From: Gigantopelta aegis
Lineage: Eukaryota > Mollusca > Gastropoda > Neomphalida > Peltospiridae
Reading direction: 5' to 3'
DNA: 64,000 nt
NCBI RefSeq assembly: GCF_016097555.1
Contig: NC_054708.1
Location: forward strand, 26,124,205-26,188,204
Below the pieces are notes generated by a model. The model worked only from the letters and a program-made list of their open reading frames with translations, searched no databases and was not told the DNA's origin. Of this stretch, positions 1 through 35,632 are shown piece after piece (the first letter of the stretch is position 1; each line of letters begins with the position of its first letter). Position numbers and translations under genes: made by a program.

Positions 1-476
1 ATAACTGGAACGATGTGTGGCCGGAGGATCTGGTCAATGTAGCCCTGTGCATTCAGGTTGCCCTGCACGTGGACCAGGCCAGTTCTGCCAGTGTTTGAGA
101 TGGCTGCCCACACCATGACACTACCCCCGCCGAATCTGTCCACTTCCTGCACGCAGTTTGCCGCATAACGTTCACCACGACGCCTATGGTCGGATATCCT
201 GCGCAAACCTGGTATTGCTGCGGCTGTGGAGGTGGCAGTAGTCAATCGTTCCCGAAGGTGGCGTACCCGGATGTAGCGGTCATGCCCGGGGGTAGTGACC
301 CGTGGTCGACCGGATCTAGGGAGGTCACGTGTTGATCCATGTTGCTGGTAACGGTCCCACAGTCTGGAGATGGTGCTTGGGGACACATGGAATGCCCTGG
401 CAACGGCCGTTCTGGATTCGCCTGCGTCTAGTCGGCCGATGACATTGTTTCTCTGCGGTTCACTGAGACGTGGCAT
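1..476 (-). CDS. Tc1-like transposase, internally shortened, runs off the left edge
   Basis: Read on the minus strand from an ATG at 476, this frame stays open for 158 codons to the window edge. It begins [20 protein letters not shown], a Tc1-type helix-turn-helix N-terminus, followed by the second DNA-binding half ([20 protein letters not shown]). Near residue 100 it jumps to [20 protein letters not shown] and [15 protein letters not shown], which belong to the catalytic domain well downstream in full Tc1/IS630 transposases. The stretch between, including the first catalytic Asp, is missing, but the frame is kept. The product should therefore be inactive as a transposase while keeping its DNA-binding half. 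The third acidic residue would lie beyond the window. Family assignment is by motif recognition only. Confidence 0.82.
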   Translation of the reverse strand, partial: MPRLSEPQRNNVIGRLDAGESRTAVARAFHVSPSTISRLWDRYQQHGSTRDLPRSGRPRVTTPGHDRYIRVRHLRERLTTATSTAAAIPGLRRISDHRRRGERYAANCVQEVDRFGGGSVMVWAAISNTGRTGLVHVQGNLNAQGYIDQILRPHIVPV

Positions 477-786
477 GTCCTGGATTGTCAACTGTCGGCC
501 AGATACAGAGGCCAGGCAAACGAACACCCTGCACTTTTATACTGTCGGTGTTCATGTTGCACGTGCAGACAACGCACGTGCAGTGGTGACATGGTTTGCA
601 TGTGGCTGCGTTTTTGCGAATATTCACATTTTGGAACTTTATTGTACAGTAGCTGCGTTTTATCGAATGTAACCGTGGGAATGTGTTTGGGACATGCAAT
701 GACCTTATATTCACAAAGCATGAACCGGTAGGAAACATAAAATCGGAGTTATAACCCATTTGCGTTTCTTTTTTTGAAGAGTATAT
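1..786 (-). mobile_element. Tc1/mariner-like DNA transposon, partial
   Basis: The transposase fragment is followed (on the minus strand, upstream) by about 300 bp of non-coding sequence with repeated GCACGTGCA boxes and an end reading TACTCTTCAAAAAAAG near 786. The same terminal motif bounds the element at 22005-22545, so this is the 5' end of a related element. The other end lies outside the window. Confidence 0.65.
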
Positions 787-838
787 ATACATATATATAC
801 ATATATATATATATATACATATATATACATATATATAC

Positions 839-905
<67 letters not shown>

Positions 906-915
906 TATACATATA

Positions 916-953
<38 letters not shown>

Positions 954-1021
954 TATATATATATATACATATATACATATATATACATATATATCTATAT
1001 ATATATATCTATATATATATA
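781..1021. repeat. TA/TACA microsatellite
   Basis: About 240 bp of (TA)n mixed with TACA units. It lies between the Tc1-like end and the pogo-like element, and both insert at TA. All reading frames through it are low-complexity artefacts. Confidence 0.9.
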
Positions 1022-1023
1022 TA

Positions 1024-2224
1024 CAGTCAAACTTCGTTAACTCGAAGTTGAAGGGGACGACGAAATAGTTCGAGTTTCAGGGAGTTCGAGTGTTCGAAAT
1101 TCGTACAGCAGACCTCAAAGTGAAACTGCATTGCAGTATTATCATTTCGTTGATATCGGATGTTAACACATTTCTTCTGTGTATATGATAAAACTAAGTA
1201 AATATTAACAGAAACGAGATAAATCCGATCAATTTGACGTTATCTCTATGTACTTTTATTGTATTAATTGACAGTAAAGTAATAAAAAAAAAAACGAAAA
1301 CTGAAAGCACGTACTTACATATAACCGGAAGTAAGCGATAAATTAAAGTTGATATATTTTTCAAATGTCAAAACAAGCCGGAACGTAACGTTGTAATAAA
1401 TTAAAATACTGAATGTCGATTAGCATTAAGTACGTTTGTTTATCAAATAAAAAATACACAATATAAATAGCAAAATTATTGTAAATCACAAAAATCATTT
1501 TAAAAACCCTCACTAACATAGCGAGACATAACATAACAAATCAAAACGCTGTATGCCAAATAGCACTAGGTTATGTACTCTTTTTTTTACATATAAAACA
1601 TTCACAACAGTACAAAATAATTTTTTGTAATTAGAGATTGTTTGGCACACTTGTTTAAAAAATCGTCTTTCATTACTGTGTCTGTAATCTTGCACAGATT
1701 GAGCAGCATTTCTTCCGAATGTTCACGGTTCTGCAAACAAACAGCGTTAATTGTTATTACAACAGTTCTTTGAAGATTACAAGACTATCCGTACTTTGTG
1801 TAATGAGGCCCGCTGCCGTGTACAAACACCGACAACCCAATGCAGGCATGTAGGATCATTTCATTCCGCATAGTCGGCGATCTATTATTCTGTAATTACC
1901 ATGTGTATCATTGATAGCCGAGACCAGTCGGGGCACTCACGCTTGGCTTGGGTGACAATTCATTTTTCTTTAAAGTATTACCGGTACAGTTAAAAGGCTC
2001 AGTCACTCCACAAACTTCGAGTTTTGGAAGTCCAATATCCCTTATTTTTTTTATGGTGGGACCACAAAATTACTTTGAGAGATAGAGTTTTTCGAATGTT
2101 CGAAGTTTGAGTGTTCGAAGTCTGTTATTACTAGTTTGTATAGCAGTTCGGCCGGGACCGCCGTTTCACTTCGAGAGATCGACGTTTACGAAAGATCGAA
2201 GTTTGAGTTATCGAAGGTCGACTG
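1024..2224. mobile_element. pogo/Tigger-like non-autonomous DNA element
   Basis: The left end reads CAGTCAAACTTCGTTAACTC and the right end, reverse complemented, CAGTCGACCTTCGATAACTC, giving terminal inverted repeats with a TA on each side (1022-1023 and 2225-2226). This matches the end signature of pogo/Tigger elements. The 1.2-kb body is AT-rich with no coding frame, and carries extra TTCGAAG-type sub-terminal boxes around 2020-2200. Confidence 0.72.
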
Positions 2225-2226
2225 TA

Positions 2227-3220
2227 TATACTGAAACAAAGGCACACACACATTATTTACCCTCTGCACCAAAGTAAATACTAAACACACTGGGGAGGGG
2301 GGGGGGGGGGGGGACGACCTATATTTTCTTACTGCAGGCCTGCTACAGACACATTTGCAATTTTTTTTTTAAATAATTAAAGTTTAAACAAGAATTTAGG
2401 CCTATATTATAATTATTATGTGTGTGTAATTTAGCAGTATAAACTTTTATTTTAAAATGAAAAAATAAATAAGATGTAATAGCTGTGGTATGGCAAAATA
2501 AATACAAGTATAGATAATATCCAAGCAACTAAGATTAAATGAAAAATAAAGACCACACAAATTTAATGATAAAGGAATATACAGATTATACTCTTTATTC
2601 AAGAACTGGATGCTTTTTTTTGTTGGGGGTGGGGGGGGGGGTTCATGGAAGACGATGGAATTGTGTATTTTATTTACAGTATAATGTGGGATTTTTATCA
2701 CTGCACATGCTTTAACCATTTTGTATGCTAAATTAATCTCTGCTGGTGTCAACAAGCAACAACATTAAAGTCAACGTCGTAGTCACATTCTGTGAGGGAA
2801 GCCATGGAATTCCATCAGGTTTGTCGTTTTAATGACCCTACCCACAAGCGGCGCCAAGTCTCTTCTTTAAAAATTTGTAAAACGATATATTTTTTTAACA
2901 TCATGTTATGGTTTATGCAGCCAACTGCACAACATGTGTTAGGCATCGTGACCATTAACTGTTGTAAATGATCGACCAAAGTTGCCTCATTTCACTATCA
3001 AACCATACGTAACTAAGGAGAAGCTTCACCGCGTCACGTGATAAACAATGGCGGCCAGGGGTCGAAGTACCCGTATGTTCGGTTCCGAGAATAGGCTTCA
3101 AAATTGCCATCAGTGGCCAGCGTGGGTCATATCACACATGACAATTTTAAATAAACATTGCCGTGGGAGACAAATTTTTAACATAAATAAAATATATTTT
3201 TAAAAAGCATACATATTAGG
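2227..3220. other. gene-free stretch
   Basis: I see no gene or recognised element here. There are two G homopolymer tracts (near 2294-2313 and 2628-2641) and AT-rich unique-looking DNA. Confidence 0.5.
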
Positions 3221-3224
3221 GTAT

Positions 3225-3384
3225 AATATCCGCCCGGTCCCCTCCATTATTATTTTTAGTTAGGGTTGAGGGTTAGGGTTAGGGTTATGGCTGGGGTTAG
3301 GGTTAGGGTTGGGGTTGGGGTTGGGGTTGGGGTTGGGGTTAGGGTTAGGGTTAGGGTTAGGGTTAGGGGGGACCGGGCGGATAT
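3225..3384. mobile_element. telomere-like tandem repeat closed by inverted repeats
   Basis: A run of TTAGGG and TTGGGG hexamers (about 3258-3368) is bracketed by AATATCCGCCCGGTCCCC at 3225-3242 and its perfect reverse complement at 3367-3384. The arms extend imperfectly outward. This looks like a MITE with a telomere-like core rather than a chromosome end, since ordinary sequence continues on both sides. Confidence 0.75.
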
Positions 3385-3820
3385 TTTTCCCATATTAGTA
3401 GGAGCAAAAGACGGAACACACTACCGGACGAATACGGAAAAGATATAAGGAATGAGAAAAAAAAAGTTTCCTAAATAGGGCCTCATCAGTTCTGCTGTCA
3501 GCCAACATACCTCATTTCCCAGCACGTCGTATTTAATAGCCAGTTCCGATAAGTCAAAGTTTGACATTTTGGCATAATTAAGTACATATGGCCGTATTCG
3601 TACCCTGTGAAAAAAGGGACAAAACATCAAAAAGTACTAGCTATTATTATTCTTAATAACATCTCCAAAAAGGTAACAGCTTTCAACTTTAGACGCCATA
3701 GATGTTTTGTTAGTGTTGTGAACCTTCCTCCTTGGTTTTCAATGATCCAATTTTAACAGTGTGAGCAAGAAATGTGAAACAACGTTATGGCCTATTCTAT
3801 ACACCTCCTCCCGCCACCAC
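3385..3820. other. gene-free stretch
   Basis: Unique-looking DNA; no gene or recognisable repeat seen. Confidence 0.45.
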
Positions 3821-3824
3821 CGCC

Positions 3825-3855
3825 ACACACACACACACACACACACAAGCACACA

Positions 3856-3918
<63 letters not shown>

Positions 3919-3930
3919 CACACAAGCACA
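3825..3930. repeat. (CA)n microsatellite
   Basis: About 100 bp of CA dinucleotides with a few CAAG interruptions. The reading frames through it are artefacts. Confidence 0.92.
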
Positions 3931-4533
3931 CCCGGCACCAGTTCCCACCCAAGATGAGTTCTGACCGCTCAGTTGGGTGGTGTAAGGCCATCACTAATCG
4001 CTAAAAACTGTTCTGGACAGACAGGCAAGAGTGTAGCTCGAGTGTCCTCTAGGCCACGGCCCGCCCTGTGGGACACGCGAGTTAGACCGTGTGCAGTGGT
4101 TGATGGTCGGGGTCGAACGTCCTGCTCAAAGCGACTTTAAACAAAATATATGCACATATAACTGCAATTGTCAAAATTTGCTGAATGCAGTAATGCATTT
4201 CAGGACAATTAGTTTTCAAAGTGTGATGGAAGATGCAGTATTAGTGCATGCTGCCCCCCCCCCCCCCCTACACACACACGGGAACTCGGAGTTTCGTATT
4301 CTCGATCTCAGGTTAACCACATTCTTCACATATAAGTATAAAAGAGACTGAGTAAATTTTTAAAAAGAAAGAAAAACCCTCTACTTTCATACCCTGTATC
4401 ATGTCACACACAGTGTGGAGTTATCATTTATAAATGAAATGTTTCACTTCTGTTGTAGGCCCCCTACATGGGATCCGAAAATAGTGTTCTCTATCCATCC
4501 GTTTGGTCTCTTGAAGACTTAAAATTATATTTT

Positions 4534-4830
4534 GAATGAATGAATGAATGAATGAATGAATGAATGTTTAACGACACCCCAGCACGAAAAATACATCGGC
4601 TATTGGGCGTCAAACTATGGTAATGCAAACAAAAAAAGTGATGTTCAACATCAATATAAGAATTCAAGATTTAAATAAAAACAGTGTAAAGAACTGTGCA
4701 AAAATACAAATATCACAGATAGATACTGACTTTTACTAAAAATTTCAATTCGTGCTGTATTGGCCATTCTCAAAGAGAATGTTACACCCCTGCACCACGG
4801 TGAGGTTACAGCACGCGCAGGGGTATATTT
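4534..4830 (-). repeat. interspersed repeat F (SINE-like, AATG tail)
   Basis: It starts at an (AATG)n tail, followed by GTTTAACGACACCCCAGCAC and CATCGGCTATTGGGCGTC, the tail module also found in the SINE-A2 copies. It ends near a GC-rich block containing CTGCACCACGGTGAGG. The same element lies in the opposite orientation at 12078-12380. Confidence 0.65.
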
Positions 4831-4978
4831 TGATTAATGATAAAATTGTAATATGAATTATATGTCGAAAACATATGAAATGTTTGTTGTAATCTTTATT
4901 GTTGTTATAGTGGTGGTTGTTCGCTGCTTTTTAAAACTATTTATTTATTTATTTATTTTTATGATAATTACTGAAAAG

Positions 4979-5010
<32 letters not shown>

Positions 5011-5078
5011 ATAATCATATAATGGCTGCAACATTCGACTTCCTTGACTAAAAAAAGAAAGAAAAACAACAAAAAGCA

Positions 5079-5226
5079 AGTGAGAGAAAAGAGGGTGCAG
5101 TGGCCTTACACCTACCCATTGAACTCTTAAGAACTCGCTCTGGGTTGGAGCCGATACCGAGTTGCGAACCCTGTAACTACCAGCCTGTAGTTCGATGGAT
5201 TAACCACTGCGCCACCAAAGCCGGTA
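5079..5226 (-). mobile_element. SINE-C copy, truncated
   Basis: A tRNA-type head at the right end (GTTAATCCATCGAACTACAG on the minus strand, box-B-like GGGTTCGCAA) plus the CTCGCTCTGGGTTGGAGCC block shared with the copies at 18982, 50922 and 52560. Confidence 0.7.
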
Positions 5227-5229
5227 CAC

Positions 5230-5359
5230 ACAATGTACGCGCACACATACACATTAAGGCACATAAATGTACGCACGCACACGCACACACAAACGTAGAT
5301 GTACACAAATATACACACACATGTATCAACACACACACACACACACGCACGCACATACA

Positions 5360-5391
<32 letters not shown>

Positions 5392-5402
5392 CACACACAC
5401 AC
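5230..5402. repeat. (CA)n/(CG) compound microsatellite
   Basis: CACA and CACG dinucleotide repeats, purest near 5328-5402. Confidence 0.9.
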
Positions 5403-5949
5403 AACTCGTTCTGCTTTCCGTCATACTATTACATTTTATAAAATGTTTGTTAACTGTGTGTAAGTATTTATCAATAATTATTTTGTTTACATTGTCAAAT
5501 TTAGTCTGAATCACAATCCCGAGCGGTATATCTCCCATCATGATTATTCATACACAAACATTGAATCATCTTTTACATGTACATAGGCACACATAGCATA
5601 ATTATTTAAAACACGATTCACTATTTGAATATATATAATAATTTTGATGAAAGATATTTCGGTATACGCCCTTACATTCAACTCAACGTGAACAAAAACT
5701 ACGGGCCATAAGTACGTATAAATTTATATAGCGCTTCCGTGATGTCAGAACAGACGTCATTTGTAGACTAGGGTTATTGTGTGTGCCTGAATGACTGCTT
5801 TCTATATTACACATTCATAGTGTTTTATTATAGCAAATAAGGTTTGTAAGTACTGGGTTCGCATCCTGGTACCGGTTCCCACCCTCATCTGAACCCGATT
5901 AGAAAAGGCATATTTGGTACTAGAAATATAGTACTAGCAGATTTAGTTT

Positions 5950-6218
5950 TTAATTCTACCTAAAATTATTTAAAAACATTTTAAAACATTTTGATTTCTA
6001 AACAAAAGTAACGTACCTATTTGTACTGTATTGCATTTTCCGCATAGCTTTTTATACTATGTTTGTACATAATTATATATAATTTTTATTTTCAATGTAA
6101 ATAATCATATTCATATACTTACCTTTGTTTGACATCCAATAGCCAATGTGTTCTTTTGTAGTAGGGTGTTGTTAAACAGTAACTAATTAGTTAATTATTT
6201 CATTCATTCATTCATTCA
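5950..6218 (+). repeat. interspersed repeat G
   Basis: AT-rich element ending in TTTGTTTGACATCCAATAGC, GGGTGTTGTTAAAC and a (CATT)n tail. A second copy is at 45868-46130. The tail resembles that of repeat F and the SINEs. Confidence 0.5.
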
Positions 6219-6221
6219 GTC

Positions 6222-6527
6222 GGGGGCGGAATTTAGCTCAGTCGGTTGAGTACTCGCTTGAGATGCTTGCGTCGCAGGATTGAACCACCTCGGTGGATCC
6301 CTTCAGCTGATTGGTTATTCCTCGTCCCAACCAGTGCACCACAACTGGACAAAGGCCGTGGTATGTGCTTTCCTGTCTGTGGGAAAATGCATATAAAATA
6401 TCCCTTGCTGCATTAGCAAAAATGTAGCGGGTTTCCTCTGATGACTACGAGTCATAATTTAATGTTTCACATCCAATAGCCGATCAAGGTGCTCCAGTGG
6501 TGTCGTTAAACAAAATAAACAAACTTT
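6222..6527 (+). mobile_element. SINE with a third kind of tRNA head
   Basis: The head reads TTTAGCTCAGTCGGTTGAGT (box A) with a box-B-like GGATTGAACC. It is followed by the core shared with the other SINEs (GGCCGTGGTATGTGCT, GCATATAAAATATCCCTTGC) and the A2 tail ending AACAAAATAAACAAACTTT. Confidence 0.75.
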
Positions 6528-6529
6528 AG

Positions 6530-8277
6530 TCATTCATCCATTCATTCATTCATTCCGGCTCCCAACCAGAGTGGGCTCTAGCGACCCAATGAAGGAAGGT
6601 AAGACTATATATCATTGCACCGAATTATATCTGATAAACCAGTTATTAATTGTGACGTATGTTTGTAATCAACTCTCGTCATATTTTCTAACAACATGGG
6701 GATCGTGAGTTACATTCTTGTGAACTGTCAGAGTTAAAAAAAAAAAAACCCCAAAATTCATTAAAATCCATAGTTAGATCGCCTTTCAGCCGATGGGACC
6801 AAAGTATACCATGTGTTGGAATGTGTATTTCCCCCTAAGCTACATCATAGTATACCTATAACTCACAATATGGCCTATCTTGATATTTGTAACAGTAAAT
6901 AGGTCACCAATATAAATATTAACATAATTAATCTGTACATCAATTCTATATATTCTGTAATTATAATGTACTCATAAATAATTTTGAAAAATGAATGTAC
7001 ATTATATTTTATACAATTAGTTTTGTCCAACAATTCCACTTTTCTTCAAATTGGATTGTTCTGTTATTTATTATGGAAATATACTTATCTATATGATAAA
7101 ACAAACGTGTTCCCAATTGTTGTTGTTGTTGTTGTGTTGGTTTTTGTTTTTGTTTTCGTTTTTTTTTTTTTTTTTGGTATCTGTAGACGTTCTAATTAAC
7201 AACAAAATGTCTTGCCCCAAGCTGTCAGAGTCCATGTTTAGAACATGTAACATCTTCTTCATCTTTTCTTACCGCGTCTACGTGTATTTTTAAAATTATT
7301 ATTGAGGAATTTCGGCTAAGCAATCACTGGAAGCGGGCGTGGTGATGTGGGCAGGTTAGTAAAACAGATGTCAGTTTGACTAAAGCTACGTTTGAATGTC
7401 GCCCATCATGCGCAAAAATATAAACCTTAAAGTAAACGTTGATATGAATGATATAAAATGTTATTATATGAAGCAAATGAACGTACACTGGGCAAATCAT
7501 TTATGATTAAGCAATCTATTCACGATTTCATTTGGACGTGGAATATAAATAGATAGTCACTTTCAAAACACGAAACATGTGAGAACCACTCTGCAAACAG
7601 TATTTCTACGGAACATCCTTTAATAGTTTCAATATAGACGTGTATGCCTATAACAATGAGAGAAAAAATCTTGAATGGTGTTAGTTTACACAGCGTTAAC
7701 ATCGCCGTTCAATCCACCTCTTGAACGTTTCTACAAATCTGCCTTGTTTTCCCTTCCCATGGACTGCATTCTATGGAGTCGACTGTATCTATATGAATTC
7801 TGGACGCCATTGTTCCAGGGCTGTGAATTAGCACAGTGCAAAGCCGGTTACCAAAGGGTAGAGAAACGGGTGTTTGCGTATAGACACTGGTTTTGTAGAT
7901 TTACGTCGCACCTTTAATGAAAATAAAAGCGGTCCCTTTCTTTAAGAAACTCAAGTAATCAATAGAATATGTCGAGTTTTTTGTTGTTGACCACCAAAGT
8001 ACCCGGATATCTTTTATTTATGTTTTTAAAGATTTTAACAAAAAAAAGATTTTAAAAAGAAATATACAAGTAAGATGGTTTTGACAATTAACTGTATTTT
8101 CCTCCACGAAAACAATTAGTTTGCTAAATTGATTAACACACCCGCTGGAATATTAGGCATAATCACAAATAGTATTGAGTGTTTTTGCACTAAAACGGTA
8201 TCCACCCAAAGAAACACGAAGCGACTATTCAGTCTTTTCAGACATAAACCCTGTCACTTGAATTCTGACGTAGCAGG
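6530..8277. other. region upstream of gene 1
   Basis: No coding exon recognised in this AT-rich interval. The last 150 bp before the ATG at 8278 should contain the 5' UTR and start site of gene 1; an initiator-like TTCAGTCTT is seen near 8228, without a clear TATA box. Confidence 0.4.
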
Positions 8278-33158
<24,881 letters not shown>

Positions 33159-33271
33159 ATCTCCAGTTTCCCCGGCTCGGTTATTTGTGGTTATAAAGGA
33201 GAGGCTCTCCTTTTTAACGTATTTTTATGCTTTCTGTGACTTAGTTTTTATTTTTATAAATCAGAGTTTCA

Positions 33272-33277
33272 AATAAA
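33272..33277 (+). terminator. polyadenylation signal of gene 1
   Basis: AATAAA 114 bp after the stop codon, the first on this strand. Confidence 0.65.
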
Positions 33278-33763
33278 ATTGCTTTATTAATGTAAAAAGA
33301 AAAATTAAACAGCAAAGAGAATGTGTATCAGTAAAATGAAGAAGAATAAGAAAACTACATATGTAATAATATTGATAATATATATATTATAAACATTTAA
33401 AATCCCAAGCTTTATTTAAGAGTGAAACGAAATTTGCTATTTTCTTTCATGTACTATCAATACAATTTTCATTGAATCTAAAGGTATAAGGATATGTACT
33501 TTTTCTGTGTTGAAAAATATATATTAAAAAAGCATATTATCGCCAAAATATCACATCGTTTTTATTTGTTTGTTGTTTTGTTTTGTTTTTCTGTTGTTGT
33601 TTTTTTCATTTCAACAATTCTGTTAATCTTCAAATGACTGAATAATAGTTGTTTTCAACACCTAAAACTCATAACCTAACTTAAGTTGGATCTTTCTGTC
33701 TCCTACACCGTCAGTAAATCTGACCCAAACCAAAATTGTATTCCATAAGGCTCATATTGACTG

Positions 33764-34148
33764 TTACCGGCGTCGTGGTTAGGCCATCGGTCTACAGGCT
33801 GGTAGGTACTGGGTTCGGATCCCAGTCGAGGCATGGGATTTTTAATCCAAATACCGACTCCAAACCTTGAGTGAGTGCTCCGCAAGGCTCAATGGGTAGG
33901 TGTAAACCACTTGCACTGTCCAGTGATCCATAACTGGTTCAACAAAGGCCATGGTTTCTGCTATCCTGCCTGTCCTGTGGGAAGCGCAAATAAAAGATCC
34001 CTTGCTGCTAATCGGAAAGAGTAGCCCATGTAGTGGCGACAGCGGGTTTCCTCTCAAAATCTGTGTGGTCCTTAACCATACGTCTGACGCCATATAACCG
34101 TAAATAAACATGTGTTGAGTGCGTCGTTAAATAAAACATTTCTTTCTT
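33764..34148 (+). mobile_element. SINE-B copy with target duplication
   Basis: Head GGCGTCGTGGTTAGGCCATC, B block, core and A1-type tail. TCATATTGACTG is duplicated at 33752-33763 and 34149-34160. Confidence 0.9.
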
Positions 34149-34204
34149 TCATATTGACTGCATGCGGCGCTTGCGTGCGGTCCGGCTAAAAAAAATTCGA
34201 AATA

Positions 34205-34533
34205 CATTAGTTTCAATGAGGGAGCGGGACGTAACGCAGTGGTAAAGCACACACCTGATACGCTGTCGGTTTGGGATCGATCCCCGTCGGTGTGCCTATA
34301 GGGCTATTTCTCGCTCCAGCCAGTGCACCATGACTGGTACATGTATATCAAAGGCCGTGGTATGTGCTCTCTTGTCTGTGGGATGTGCATATAAAAGATC
34401 CCTTGCTACTAATGGAAACATTTAGCGGGTTTCCTCTCTAAGAATGCACGTCAAAATTACCAAATATTTGACATCCAATAGCCGATGATCAAGAAATCAA
34501 TATGCTCTAGCGGTGTCGTTAAACAAAACACAC
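34205..34533 (+). mobile_element. SINE-A2 copy
   Basis: Head GAGCGGGACGTAACGCAGTG, box B GGATCGATCCC, core, and tail GACATCCAATAGCCGATGAT. Confidence 0.85.
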
Positions 34534-34969
34534 ATTAACTATAGTTTGAATGAGAGCTTCTAGACTGAATACGTGCGATGGGTACATCTACAAAACGCAT
34601 GCGGCCAGCCGCAATGAAATAATCGTTTGTGATGCATATGCCCAAAACGCAAGCCGCAGACGCATCAGACGAACAGTCCACCGCATGCACGCGCCGCATC
34701 CACTCTATATGAGCCAATATGAGCCTTTAAAATAGCTTTTATTGGAGAGAAGTCTTCTTGTTTTCCCTATTTTTCACTCATTGCCCGAAAGCGAATTTTG
34801 ACGAATTTTACGAGCCACGTCATGTATGTCTTAAGCCCTGTTCCATTAATTCGTTATTTTCTATTTTCGTACTTATATATTAAGGTTCAAGAATGCTTTC
34901 CTAGACACAAACTAACCCCAACAAGGTTTTATATAGCTTCAGTTTATGGCTTGCCCATGTACCTTTAGA

Positions 34970-35350
34970 GGGGCGGGACGTAGCCCAGTGGTACAGCGCC
35001 CGCTCGATGCGCGGTCGGTCTAGGATCGATCCCTTCGGTGAGCCAATTGGGCTATTTCTCGCTCCAGCCAGTGCACCACGACTGGTATATCTAAGGCCGT
35101 GGTATGTACTATCCTGTTTGTGGGATGGTGCATATAAAAGATCCCTTGCTGCTAATCGAACAAGAATAGCCCATGAAGTGGCGACAGCGGGTTCCCTCTC
35201 TCAATATCTGTGTGGTCCTTAACCATATGTCCGACGCCATATAACCGTAAATAAAATGTGCTGAGTGCGTCGTTAAATAAAACATTTCCTTCCTTTCTTC
35301 CGTAAATAAAATGTGTTGAGTGCATCGTTAAATAAAGCATGTCCTTCCAT
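34970..35350 (+). mobile_element. SINE-A1 copy with a duplicated tail
   Basis: Complete A1 copy; its last 60 bp (CCGTAAATAAAATGTGCTGA to the TTCC end) are repeated once more in tandem. Confidence 0.85.
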
Positions 35351-35632
35351 CGCCGCTAATGTACATCTTCCATTTAAGTAGTTGCATGTAGACTTCCTAC
35401 AAAAACACACAGGATGTGTGCGTGAAGGTAATAAAACGGACATCGATCACTTTACTGCTTTTAAATATTTTACGTGTTGATGATGTTATTGTTCTTTAGT
35501 CGTTATGTCGCCAAGTGACAGAGCGCAGACTGAGGAAAAAATCTTATCACAATAAATAATATATTTATTAAAACAAATTCTTTAAAAAACCAGAAGGAAA
35601 GGAAAGATTGTAACACTATTTTAAATACTGTA
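35351..35632. other. left flank of the 158-bp satellite
   Basis: AT-rich; nothing recognised. Confidence 0.45.

Noticed and set aside
3244-3370. Chromosome end
   Set aside because: Ordinary sequence continues on both sides and inverted repeats close the tract; it is interstitial.
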